Positions 54,114 through 61,959 of a stretch of DNA of 64,000 nucleotides are shown here, in pieces (positions within the stretch are counted from its first letter, which is position 1; every line of letters starts with the position of its first letter). Location: NCBI RefSeq assembly GCF_016765655.2, contig NZ_CP086106.1, positions 917,501 to 981,500 of the forward strand, read 5' to 3'. The position numbers and the translations under genes were made by a program. The notes beneath the pieces were generated by a model. That model had not been told where the DNA came from. It ran no database searches and worked only from the letters and a program-made list of their open reading frames with translations. Source of the DNA: Skermanella mucosa (GTDB lineage Bacteria > Pseudomonadota > Alphaproteobacteria > Azospirillales > Azospirillaceae).

Positions 54114-54954
54114 CCCGCGCATCCGCCCGGCCGGCCGGGCGCCGCCCTTCCGCCCGGCCCCGGCGCCGGGCATGGACCACCAGCGCCAGCCCGAACAGCA
54201 CCATGGGGACGGACAGGATCTGGCCCATCGTCGCGTGGCCGCCCAGCAGGAAGCCCAGTTGCGGGTCGGGTTCCCGGAAATATTCGGCGAAGATCCGCGA
54301 CAGGCCGTACCCGATGAAGAAGATCCCGGCCAGCAGCCCGGGCTTTGCCCTGACCGAGGGGCGCCGGGCCAGCACGGCCAGCACCGCGAACAGCACAAGC
54401 CCCTCCAGCGCCGCCTCGTACAGCTGGCTGGGATGGCGGGGCAGGCCGCCCGCCCGTTCCCCCGGGAAGATCACCGCCCACGGCACGTCGGCCACGCGGC
54501 CCCACAGCTCGGCGTTCACGAAGTTCGCGATGCGCCCGAAGAACAGGCCGATCGGGGCGGCGCAGGCGATGAGGTCGCCGAGTGCCAGCGGTGAGAACCC
54601 GCGCCGGCGCGAGAACAGCAGGATCGCCGCCATCACCCCGAGGAGCCCGCCGTGGAAGGACATGCCGCCGTGCCAGACCGCGAGCGCCTCCAGCGGATTG
54701 CTCAGGTAATAGCCGGTATTGTAGAAGAGCACGTAGCCGATCCGGCCGCCCAGGATCACGCCGACCACCGCCCAGGTCAGGAAATCGTCGAAGTCTACCG
54801 CGGTCGGCGGCCGCTCGTCCTTGCGCGCCAGGTGTATGCAGTACCGCCAGCCGGCGACGAAGCCGATCAGATAGGCCAGGGCGTACCAGCGGATCGCAAG
54901 GGGACCGATCTGGATCGCGACCGGGTCGATGGCGGGGAACAGGATGGCAAGCAT
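54106..54954 (-). CDS. lgt: Prolipoprotein diacylglyceryl transferase
   Basis: A 282-residue seven-helix inner-membrane enzyme that transfers diacylglycerol to the lipobox cysteine of prolipoproteins. HGGMSFHGGLLGVMAAI and the Lgt signature GRIANFVNAELWGR are intact. The long upstream open frame is noncoding; ATG 54954 gives the standard N terminus MLAILFPAIDPVAIQIGPLA. Confidence 0.97.
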   Translation of the reverse strand: MLAILFPAIDPVAIQIGPLAIRWYALAYLIGFVAGWRYCIHLARKDERPPTAVDFDDFLTWAVVGVILGGRIGYVLFYNTGYYLSNPLEALAVWHGGMSFHGGLLGVMAAILLFSRRRGFSPLALGDLIACAAPIGLFFGRIANFVNAELWGRVADVPWAVIFPGERAGGLPRHPSQLYEAALEGLVLFAVLAVLARRPSVRAKPGLLAGIFFIGYGLSRIFAEYFREPDPQLGFLLGGHATMGQILSVPMVLFGLALVVHARRRGRAEGRRPAGRADARDG

Positions 54955-55173
54955 GGCGCGGTTCGACTTCGGTGCGGCGGCGGCCCCGGGAAATACCGCC
55001 CGCGGGACTGGCCAGGGGACGGGGTAACCCGCCGGGGCTGGCGCCCTTATAGGCTTCCTTGCCGCGCCGCCGCAAGGCACCCCTGCCGCACCGGCCGCGC
55101 CCCCCGGACGATGCGGCGTTGATTCGGCCCCGGCCCATGCCCATAATAGTGTCTCTTTGGAGGATACGGATCC

Positions 55174-55548
55174 ATGCAGGTCGATAACAAGCTTCTCGAC
55201 GATCTGGCCCGGGTGGCGGGCGGCGCTGTCGGCGCGCTGACCGGCTTGCGCGGGGAGGTCGAGGCGCAGGTGCGCCAGCAGTTCGAACGCATCCTCAGCC
55301 GGATGGACCTGGTCAGCCGGGAGGAGTTCGAGGCCGCCCGCGAAATGGCGGTGAAGGCCCGCTCCGAGCAGGAGGAACTGTCGGACCGGGTGACCGCGCT
55401 GGAGGCGCTCGTCGCGACCCTTCTGGCCGAACGCGAGCTGGTCCACGAGACGGCCGGCCCGAAACGCCCGGCCGGCGGCCACGCCGCCAAGCCCGCCGGG
55501 GACCAGGCGGGGGGCGCCGCGTCAGGTTCCGCGCCCGGCGGCGCCTGA
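55174..55548 (+). CDS. ubiK: UbiK family ubiquinone biosynthesis accessory factor
   Basis: A 124-residue BMFP protein. Residues 1-90 form the helical coiled-coil part (VDNKLLDDLARVAGGAVGAL; VSREEFEAAREMAVKARSEQ; LEALVATLL). The tail is low-complexity Gly/Ala/Pro. It supports ubiquinone synthesis as an assembly factor. Divergent from lgt. Confidence 0.92.
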   Translation: MQVDNKLLDDLARVAGGAVGALTGLRGEVEAQVRQQFERILSRMDLVSREEFEAAREMAVKARSEQEELSDRVTALEALVATLLAERELVHETAGPKRPAGGHAAKPAGDQAGGAASGSAPGGA

Positions 55549-55556
55549 TCGTCCCG

Positions 55557-55606
55557 TCCCGGCCGTCGATACGTCCGCGATCCGTCCGGTCGCGGGCGGG
55601 CCGGGA
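55557..55606. terminator. Compound hairpin downstream of ubiK
   Basis: Outer arms TCCCGGCC (55557-55564) and GGCCGGGA (55599-55606) and inner arms CGCGA (55576-55580) and TCGCG (55590-55594) nest, nine bases after the ubiK stop. No T-run. The 262-base gap to the YbjN gene shows no other gene. Confidence 0.4.
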
Positions 55607-55810
55607 TGCGTCCGAATTTATGGAATTCTGTTGCGAGCGCGGGGCCGTTCTGTCACGGTCCTCGGGGTAGTAGCCCCATGACCATCCGGATACGACATCT
55701 CGGGGCATAGCACATCAGACGGTACATGCCGGCTGGGCCCTCGGGATCGGGCCGTTTCCGGTGGCGACCGGGGCGAACGCCGTTCACCGCGCGATTAGGG
55801 AGTCGCAGGC

Positions 55811-56317
55811 ATGTCGGCAGTAGCCGTCGAAGAAACGCCCACGTCAACGCTCAATCCCCTGGACATCGTCGAAGAGATCGTCGTGGCCAACGAGTGGCCG
55901 TTCGACCGGTCCAACGAGGATGAGCTGATCGTCGAGATCGCCGCGCGCTGGTGCGATTACCGCCTCTATTTCGTCTGGCAGGGCGAGGTGAGCGCGATGC
56001 AGTTCTCCTGCCAGTTCGACATGAAGGCGACCAAGGCCCGCCGGCACGAGCTCAACGAGCTTCTGTCCGAGGTCAATGCCAAGATGTGGCTGGGCCATTT
56101 CGACGTCTGTCCGGACGAGCACACCCCCATGTTCCGCCACACGACGCTGCTGCGGGGAGCGCCCCGGGCGAGCATCGAGCAGATGGAAGACCTGGTCGAG
56201 ATCGCTCTGATGGAGTGCGAGCGCTTCTATCCCGCCTTCCAGTTCGTCATCTCCGGCGGCAAGTCGGCGTCGGAGGCCGTGACCGCGGCCATCCTGGACA
56301 CCGTGGGGGAGGCCTGA
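55811..56317 (+). CDS. YbjN domain-containing protein
   Basis: A 168-residue YbjN-fold protein, related to type III secretion chaperones, beginning ETPTSTLNPLDIVEEIVVAN, with WPFDRSNEDELIVEIAARWC and RRHELNELLSEVNAKMWLGH. In E. coli ybjN affects motility and stress responses; in alphaproteobacteria its role is unclear. proC follows after three bases and is probably cotranscribed. Confidence 0.9.
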   Translation: MSAVAVEETPTSTLNPLDIVEEIVVANEWPFDRSNEDELIVEIAARWCDYRLYFVWQGEVSAMQFSCQFDMKATKARRHELNELLSEVNAKMWLGHFDVCPDEHTPMFRHTTLLRGAPRASIEQMEDLVEIALMECERFYPAFQFVISGGKSASEAVTAAILDTVGEA

Positions 56318-56320
56318 GCG

Positions 56321-57136
56321 ATGGGGTGCTCGCTGCTTCTGGTCGGATGCGGCAAGATGGGTGGCGCCATGCTGGACGGCTGGTTCGCCGCGCGGACGGT
56401 CGACGACGTGGTCGTGGTCGAGCCGCAGGGCGCCTTCGGGGCTGATTCCGCGCCTGGCGAGCACCGGATCGTGCGCTGCGCCGGCCCGTCGCGGATCCCG
56501 CCGGGCTTCGATCCCGACGTGGTCGTGTTCGCCGTCAAGCCGCAGGTGATGGACGAGGTTGTTCCCGGCTACGCGGACTTCGCCCGTCCGGGCACGGTGT
56601 TCCTGTCGATCGCCGCGGGCAAGACCATCGGCTATTTCGCGGAGCGCCTGGGCGCGCAGGCGGCCATCGTCCGCGCCATGCCGAACACCCCGGCCGCGGT
56701 CGGCCGCGGCATGACCGTCGCCGTCCCGAACGCCGCGGTGAGGGATGACCAGCGCCGCCTGTGCGATACGCTGCTGGGCGCGGTCGGGCAGGTCGCCTGG
56801 GTCGAGGACGAGGGTCTGCTGGATGCCGTCACCGCGGTATCGGGCGGCGGTCCCGCCTATGTCTTCCTGCTGATCGAGACGCTGGCGAAAGCCGGCACGG
56901 CGGCCGGGCTGCCGGAGGATCTGGCGATGCGGATCGCCCGGGCGACGGTCGCGGGCAGCGGCGAACTGGCGATGCGGTCGGCCGAGCCGGCCTCCGTGCT
57001 GCGCCGGAACGTCACCAGCCCCAACGGGACCACCCAGGCGGCGCTGGAAGTGCTGATGGCGGAGGACGGGATCCAGCCCCTGTTCGACCGTGCCGTCGCC
57101 GCCGCCACCGCCCGGTCGCGCCAGCTCGCGGGCTAG
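56321..57136 (+). CDS. proC: Pyrroline-5-carboxylate reductase
   Basis: A 271-residue ProC, the last step of proline synthesis. The NAD(P)-binding start is LLLVGCGKMGGAMLDGW; RAMPNTPAAVGRGMTVAVPN and AVSGGGPAYVFLLIETLAKA are the standard motifs. ATG 56321 follows GGGGGAGGCCTGAGCG. Confidence 0.96.
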   Translation: MGCSLLLVGCGKMGGAMLDGWFAARTVDDVVVVEPQGAFGADSAPGEHRIVRCAGPSRIPPGFDPDVVVFAVKPQVMDEVVPGYADFARPGTVFLSIAAGKTIGYFAERLGAQAAIVRAMPNTPAAVGRGMTVAVPNAAVRDDQRRLCDTLLGAVGQVAWVEDEGLLDAVTAVSGGGPAYVFLLIETLAKAGTAAGLPEDLAMRIARATVAGSGELAMRSAEPASVLRRNVTSPNGTTQAALEVLMAEDGIQPLFDRAVAAATARSRQLAG

Positions 57137-57161
57137 TGGTCTCGCACGGTGTTTTCCCTCG

Positions 57162-57188
57162 GTCGCCGGCCGGCAGGTCGAGCGACTG
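57162..57188. repeat. 27-bp exact direct repeat, copy 1 (upstream of higBA)
   Basis: This 27-base sequence, beginning GTCGCCGGCCGGCAGGTCGA, is identical to 58204-58230 inside the RpoH-like sigma gene, where it encodes part of SLDLPAGD on the minus strand. Here it lies in noncoding sequence. Together the copies bracket the higBA pair and the 3' end of the sigma gene. Confidence 0.8.
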
Positions 57189-57235
57189 ATTCCGGGCCGT
57201 CTTGCATCCGACAGCGGCGATCGTTAGCATCGGTC

Positions 57236-57517
57236 ATGATCAAGTCGTTCGGAAATCAGGCGGCGGAGGCCACGTGGCAGCGGCGTTTCATCAAGGCGCT
57301 GCCGAACGATATCGTAAAGGCCGCCCACCGCAAGTTGACGCAGATCCACAACGCCAGGAGCCTGAACGACCTGAGAGCGCCGCCCGGCAACCGATTGGAG
57401 GCTCTTTCCGCCGATCGGCTGGGCCAGCACAGCATTCGGATCAACGATCAGTGGCGGGTCTGCTTCGAATGGCGGGACGGCGATGCCTATGATGTCGAGA
57501 TCGTCGATTACCATTGA
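57236..57517 (+). CDS. higB: HigB/RelE-type toxin
   Basis: A 93-residue RelE-superfamily mRNA interferase of the HigB group: MIKSFGNQAAEATWQRRFIK, PGNRLEALSADRLGQHSIRI, and the catalytic-end WRVCFEWRDGDAYDVEIVDY. Toxin gene before antitoxin gene is the HigBA order. ATG 57236 has no strong ribosome-binding site. Confidence 0.94.
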   Translation: MIKSFGNQAAEATWQRRFIKALPNDIVKAAHRKLTQIHNARSLNDLRAPPGNRLEALSADRLGQHSIRINDQWRVCFEWRDGDAYDVEIVDYH

Positions 57518-57531
57518 CCGTGAGGCTGATC

Positions 57532-57825
57532 ATGGCGGATTTCCCACCAACGCATCCCGGAGACGTGCTCGGGGAAGACTTCCTGAAGCCGTTGGGCATG
57601 AGCGGTTCCGTGCTGGCTCGATCCATCGACGTTCCCGAAACGCTGGTCGGCGATCTGCTCGACGGCCGACGCGGCGTGACGCCCGACATGGCCCTGCGGC
57701 TTGCCCGGTATTTCGGCACCTCCGCCGAGTTCTGGCTCGGTATGCAGACGACCTATGATCTGGAAACGGCCCGCGATGCGGTTGGGGCCGAGATCGAGGC
57801 GCGGGTCCGGCCCAGGGCTGCCTGA
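57532..57825 (+). CDS. higA: HigA-type antitoxin (XRE domain)
   Basis: A 97-residue antitoxin with a helix-turn-helix: HPGDVLGEDFLKPLGMSG, then LARSIDVPETLVGDLLDGRR and the HigA hallmark YFGTSAEFWLGMQTTYDLE. It neutralises HigB and represses the pair. The start at ATG 57532 has TGAGG upstream; GTG 57520 and TTG 57514 (overlapping the higB stop) are also in frame. Confidence 0.94.
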   Translation: MADFPPTHPGDVLGEDFLKPLGMSGSVLARSIDVPETLVGDLLDGRRGVTPDMALRLARYFGTSAEFWLGMQTTYDLETARDAVGAEIEARVRPRAA

Positions 57826-57891
57826 TCCCGCTCTACCTGCCCTAGATGCCGAGGTGCGGAGCCGCCGGCGCGCTCCGAATCGGACGGCCGG

Positions 57892-58764
57892 TCAGCCGCC
57901 CGGCATGCCGTGGGCGGCCGCGAGCGGCTGAAGCATCTCGCGCAGGCGCAGCAGGGCGCGTTTCTCGAGCTGCCGCACCCGGTCCTTGGAGATGCCGAGT
58001 TCCCGCCCGATCGCCTCGAAGGTCGGCGCCGCCTCGCTCATGTGGCGGTGGCGGATGATCGCGGCCTCGCGCGCCGGCAGCATGGCCAGCGCCCGGTCGA
58101 TCAGGTTGGTCCAGGTCCGGCCCATGCTGCGCTGCTCGACGATCTCCTCCGGGCTCGGCTGGTCGGCGGGCAGCCGGTCCAGCAGGCTTTCCGCCTCCTC
58201 GCCGTCGCCGGCCGGCAGGTCGAGCGACTGGTCGAACCTCGCGATCCTGTGGGCGAGGCCCGAGACTTCGGCGCGGGGCATGTCGAACCGGGTCGCCAGC
58301 ACGGCCAGCGCCTCGTCGTCGAGCCCGTCGGACGAGGTCTTCCGTTCCGCGGCGACCTTCTTGAGGGCGAAGAACAAGGCCTTGTGCGCGGCGGTCTTGC
58401 CGACCCGCACCAGCGACCAGGATCGGACCACGTAATCCTGGATCGAGGCCCGGATCCACCACATGGCGTAGGTGCCGAGGCGCGACCCGCCGTCGGGGTT
58501 GAACTTGCGGACGGCCTGGATCAGGCCGAGCGTGCCCTCCTGGATCAGGTCGTTCACCGGCAGGCCGAACCGCCCGTAGCTGCGGGCGATCCGGACCACG
58601 ACGCGCAGGTGGCTCGCGACCAGCCGCTCGGCCGCGACCTGGTCGCCGGCCGCCGAGCGCAAGGCCAGGTCGCGCTCCTCATCCGGGGTCAGATAGGGAA
58701 GCCGGTGAGCCAGTGTCATGAGGCAGCCGGAGGCCCAGCCGAACGAAGCAGTCATGGTTTTCAT
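57892..58764 (-). CDS. rpoH: RpoH-type (sigma-32) RNA polymerase sigma factor
   Basis: A sigma-70-family protein of up to 290 residues. Region 2 has LIQEGTLGLIQAVRKFNPDG and YAMWWIRASIQDYVVRSWSL. Next comes the RpoH box as HKALFFALKK, close to the classic QRKLFFNLR. Region 4 is FEAIGRELGISKDRVRQLEK. The divergent box suggests a second RpoH, of the kind used for oxidative or envelope stress in alphaproteobacteria, but this is inference. Start uncertain among Met codons at 58764, 58755 and 58719. Confidence 0.9.
   Translation of the reverse strand: MKTMTASFGWASGCLMTLAHRLPYLTPDEERDLALRSAAGDQVAAERLVASHLRVVVRIARSYGRFGLPVNDLIQEGTLGLIQAVRKFNPDGGSRLGTYAMWWIRASIQDYVVRSWSLVRVGKTAAHKALFFALKKVAAERKTSSDGLDDEALAVLATRFDMPRAEVSGLAHRIARFDQSLDLPAGDGEEAESLLDRLPADQPSPEEIVEQRSMGRTWTNLIDRALAMLPAREAAIIRHRHMSEAAPTFEAIGRELGISKDRVRQLEKRALLRLREMLQPLAAAHGMPGG
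58204..58230. repeat. 27-bp exact direct repeat, copy 2 (within rpoH-like gene)
   Basis: Identical over 27 bases to 57162-57188. This copy is in frame within the sigma factor gene and is presumably the original; flanking bases differ at both ends. Confidence 0.8.
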
Positions 58765-58952
58765 GCCCGAAGCAGGTTTCGCGCCCGACGGGGGAGGCGC
58801 GGCAGCATCGCATGCCCTTGCACACAGTCAACTCCTCATCGCGCCGATCGTCACCGCCGGACAGGGCAATTCGGCCAGGGGGCTTTGGCATCCGCGCCGC
58901 CGGCCCAATCTTAAGGGCATGGCAAACGAACTGCACGGGAATCACTGAAACC

Positions 58953-59588
58953 ATGGCCAAGAAGGCTGATCTGTCGCGTCAAATCATCGATGCCGCCATG
59001 AAGCGGGCCGCGGACAAGGGGTGGCGGGCCACGACCATGGCCGACATCGCCGCCGAGGCGAAGCTGTCGCTGGCCGACATATACCGGGTCTTTCCGGGCA
59101 AACCCGACATCCTGCGCGGGTTCTCCCGCCAGATCGACGAGGCGGTGCTGTCCGGGGATGGGGAGGCCGACGAGGGGGAGTCCCCGCGCGACCGGCTGTT
59201 CGACGTCATGATGCGCCGCTTTGACGCACTGACCCCCTACCGGGCCGCGGTGGAGAGCATTTCCCGCGACCTGCGCTCCGATCCGGTCGCCGCGGCGTGG
59301 CACGCCTGTTCCCTGCGGCGGTCGCTCGCCTGGATGCTGGAAGCCGCCGGGATTTCGGCGGACGGTTTCGCCGGCGCGTTACGGGTCAAGGGGTTGGGGG
59401 CGGTTTACCTGGCGGTCATGAGGGTCTGGCTGACTGACGACAGCGCCGATCTGTCGCGCACCATGGCGGCTCTCGACGCTAGGCTGCGCCAGGCGGAGCA
59501 GTTCTCCCGCACCCTGCGCTCCCGCCCGGGCCGCAGCGGCGGCTCCCGGCCGGATGACATTCCGGACCAACCAAGCGTAACGGCCTGA
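58953..59588 (+). CDS. TetR family regulator with COQ9-like C-terminal domain
   Basis: A 211-residue protein. The N-terminal TetR helix-turn-helix is QIIDAAMKRAADKGWRATTM, then ADIAAEAKLSLADIYRVFPG. The C-terminal half resembles COQ9 (DPVAAAWHACSLRRSLAWML; VWLTDDSADLSRTMAALDAR). It may regulate the phasin gene 116 bases downstream or act in ubiquinone/lipid handling; neither is proved. Confidence 0.88.
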   Translation: MAKKADLSRQIIDAAMKRAADKGWRATTMADIAAEAKLSLADIYRVFPGKPDILRGFSRQIDEAVLSGDGEADEGESPRDRLFDVMMRRFDALTPYRAAVESISRDLRSDPVAAAWHACSLRRSLAWMLEAAGISADGFAGALRVKGLGAVYLAVMRVWLTDDSADLSRTMAALDARLRQAEQFSRTLRSRPGRSGGSRPDDIPDQPSVTA

Positions 59589-59619
59589 GGGACGTCGTTG
59601 TTGCGCTGCACAAAAGAAG

Positions 59620-59648
59620 TTGACGCAGAATTGCGCAATCTGCATGAT
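59620..59648 (+). promoter_or_regulatory. Candidate phasin promoter with embedded palindrome
   Basis: TTGACG (59620-59625) and CATGAT (59643-59648) are spaced 17 bases, and the perfect 10-bp palindrome ATTGCGCAAT (59630-59639) lies in between. A second dyad GTTGC-N6-GCAAC (59663-59678) with a TGCGGCGCA core follows. TGC-rich dyads resemble PhaR operators from PHB-producing alphaproteobacteria. Confidence 0.5.
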
Positions 59649-59704
59649 GCGGCATCACACCTGTTGCGGCGCAGCAACGACGAATGCTCTCAAGGGGATG
59701 GCAC

Positions 59705-60157
59705 ATGGCAAAGACTAACCCGTTCTTCGACGTCGACGTTTCCAAGTTCACCGACGTTTCGAAGCTGATGTCCGAATTCAAGCTTCCGGGCGTCGACGTC
59801 GAGTCCGCGCTCGCCGCGCAGCAGAAGAACATCCAGGCCCTGACCGCCGCCAACCAGCTCGCCTTCGAGGGCTTCCAGGCCGTTGCCCGCCGCCAGTCCG
59901 AGATCCTGCGCCAGACCATCGAGCAGACCACCTCCATCGTGTCCGAGCTGCTCGCCGCCGGCTCGCCGGAGGAGAAGGTCGCCAAGCAGGCCGACCTCGT
60001 GAAGGCCGCTTTCGAGAAGGCTCTGGCCAACACCCGCGAGCTGGCCGAACTTGTCACCAAGTCCAACACCGAGGCCGCCGACGTGATCAACAAGCGCGTC
60101 AGCGAGAGCCTGGAAGAGCTGAAGTCGGTCGTCGCAAAGGCCAAGGCCGCGAAGTAA
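59705..60157 (+). CDS. phaP: Phasin family protein (PHB granule-associated)
   Basis: A 150-residue amphipathic helical phasin. Conserved parts are NIQALTAANQLAFEGFQAVA, RRQSEILRQTIEQTTSIVSE and FEKALANTRELAELVTKSNT. It coats polyhydroxybutyrate granules. ATG 59705 follows AAGGGGATGGCAC. Codon use is strongly biased to preferred codons, which fits high expression. Confidence 0.95.
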   Translation: MAKTNPFFDVDVSKFTDVSKLMSEFKLPGVDVESALAAQQKNIQALTAANQLAFEGFQAVARRQSEILRQTIEQTTSIVSELLAAGSPEEKVAKQADLVKAAFEKALANTRELAELVTKSNTEAADVINKRVSESLEELKSVVAKAKAAK

Positions 60158-60194
60158 GGCCCATCGAGGCAGGATCCGGTTTCCTCCGGATCGG

Positions 60195-60230
60195 GGCCGC
60201 CGCCGGGCAACCGGCGGCGGCCTTGTTTTT
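60195..60230 (+). terminator. Intrinsic terminator after phasin gene
   Basis: A perfect 12-bp GC stem (60195-60206 with 60211-60222) capped by the tetraloop GCAA is followed by TTGTTTTT. A strong rho-independent terminator, 38 bases after the phasin stop. Confidence 0.92.
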
Positions 60231-60281
60231 CAGGTGTCCTGCCGGTAGCCTGCGCGCCCTGAAAAAGAAGGGGGACTGCGG

Positions 60282-60647
60282 ATGACGGGCAAGACCGAAA
60301 TGACGGCCACCATGAACATCGGCTTCGAGGATTTCCTCAAGGTCGACATCCGCGTCGGGACGATCACCGCCGTGGAGCCCTATCCCGAGGCGCGCCGGCC
60401 GGCCTACAAGCTCCAGGTGGATTTCGGTCCGGAGATCGGGGTCCGCCGCACCTCCGCCCAGATCACCCGCCACTACACGCCCGAGACGCTGGTCGGCCGC
60501 CAGGTCGCCGGCGTCGTCAATTTCCCGCCCAAGCAGATCGGCAAGTTCATGTCCGAGGTGCTGGTCCTGGGCTTTCCCGACGAGAACGGCGACGTCGTGC
60601 TGGTCACGCCGGAGCGCAAGGTTCCGGACGGCGGGCGGCTGTACTGA
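60282..60647 (+). CDS. csaA: CsaA-type tRNA-binding protein
   Basis: A 121-residue OB-fold tRNA-binding protein, chaperone-like. [40 protein letters not shown] and [20 protein letters not shown] are all standard. ATG 60282 follows AAGAAGGGGGAC; ATG 60300 and 60312 are alternatives. Confidence 0.95.
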   Translation: MTGKTEMTATMNIGFEDFLKVDIRVGTITAVEPYPEARRPAYKLQVDFGPEIGVRRTSAQITRHYTPETLVGRQVAGVVNFPPKQIGKFMSEVLVLGFPDENGDVVLVTPERKVPDGGRLY

Positions 60648-60788
60648 CACCGCTTTCCCGGCCCCGGCGGACAGACACCGTATAAATAAATCCCCGCTCG
60701 TTCATCCGATGTAAAGCGGGGATGACTTACTGCGTCCTGTAAATGGCGATGCATCATGCTTGCCGTTACTACAGTTTTGCGGTAATTC

Positions 60789-61931
60789 ATGAAAAATCCA
60801 AGAAGCCTTTCCACTCTCCTGTCCGTCAGCATCGCGGTACTGTGCATCGCGCCGGTGGCCGGGGTCAGCCTGCTCGCCAACGGGACGATCGGCAGCCGCC
60901 TCCGCGACCAGGCGGGCGCCGGCGCGCTGGATCTCAGTGCCCAGATCGCCGACAAGCTGGACCGCAGCATGTTCGAGCGGTGGCAGGACATCCGGATGAT
61001 CGGCCGGATCCAGGAAACCCTGGAACCCGATTCCGATCCCGACCGGCTGCGGGTCAAGCTCGAGACCCTCCAGCGGAGCTCCCCCGAATATGCCTGGGTC
61101 GGCCTGGCGAGCCCGGAGGGCAAGGTCCTCGTCAGCACCGGGCGCCTGCTCGAGGGCGCCGACGTGTCGGGCAGGCCTTGGTTCCGGGCCGGCAGCCGGA
61201 ACATGTTCGCCGGCGACGTCCACGAGGCGCTGCTCCTCGCCAAGAAACTGCCGCCGAACGCCGATGGCGATCCGCTGCGCTTCGTCGACGTCTCCATGCC
61301 GCTCAGGCGTGCCGACGGCGTTCCGCTCGGTGTGCTGGGAGCCCATCTCAGCTGGTCCTGGGGAGAGGAGATCACCGCCTCGGTCCTCGCTGTCCGCGGC
61401 GACCGGAGCGAGAGCGTCGAAGCGCTGATCGTCAGCGCCGAAGGCGACGTCCTGATGGGTCCCGACGGCCTGGTCGGCGGGAAGCTGGACCTGCTCAGCC
61501 TGGGCGCCGCGCGCCAGGGCGGCACGCGCTACGGCCTGGAGACATGGCCCGACGGCCGCGACTACCTGACCGCCACCACCCTCACGGCGGGGCATCGCGA
61601 TTATCCGGGGCTCGGCTGGGCCGTGGTGGTGCGCCAGGACGCCGACAAGGTCCTGGCCCCGATCCGGCGGTTCCAGTGGAACCTGGCGCTGCTCGGCCTG
61701 GGCGCGGCACTTGCCGCCGCGTTCGTCGGATCTGTTCTGGCGAAGCGGATCACCCGGCCGCTGCTGGAGATCGCGGAGGCTGCCGACCGGATCCGCGAGT
61801 ACGACCACGACGCCCGCATCCCCTACGCCCGCTCCTATGCCGAGGTCTTCCGGCTCTCCAGCGCGCTGGTCGACCTCGACGCGAGGCTGCGGCGACGCGT
61901 CTCCGGCCGGTCCAAGGCTCCCGCCGCCTGA
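60789..61931 (+). CDS. dCache-HAMP membrane receptor without output domain
   Basis: A 380-residue membrane protein. An N-terminal helix (LLSVSIAVLCIAPVAGVSLL) is followed by a periplasmic double Cache domain (about 35-295: YAWVGLASPEGKVLVSTGRL; DVSGRPWFRAGSRNMFAGDV). A second helix (WNLALLGLGAALAAAFVGSV) leads to a HAMP domain (ITRPLLEIAEAADRIREYDH), which ends the protein. No kinase, GGDEF or methyl-accepting domain follows, and no frameshift restores one before the convergent cellulose synthase gene. A complete but output-less receptor, perhaps working through a partner. Confidence 0.88.
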   Translation: MKNPRSLSTLLSVSIAVLCIAPVAGVSLLANGTIGSRLRDQAGAGALDLSAQIADKLDRSMFERWQDIRMIGRIQETLEPDSDPDRLRVKLETLQRSSPEYAWVGLASPEGKVLVSTGRLLEGADVSGRPWFRAGSRNMFAGDVHEALLLAKKLPPNADGDPLRFVDVSMPLRRADGVPLGVLGAHLSWSWGEEITASVLAVRGDRSESVEALIVSAEGDVLMGPDGLVGGKLDLLSLGAARQGGTRYGLETWPDGRDYLTATTLTAGHRDYPGLGWAVVVRQDADKVLAPIRRFQWNLALLGLGAALAAAFVGSVLAKRITRPLLEIAEAADRIREYDHDARIPYARSYAEVFRLSSALVDLDARLRRRVSGRSKAPAA

Positions 61932-61959
61932 ACCGGCCGGGCTCCGCGCCGCCGGCGGC

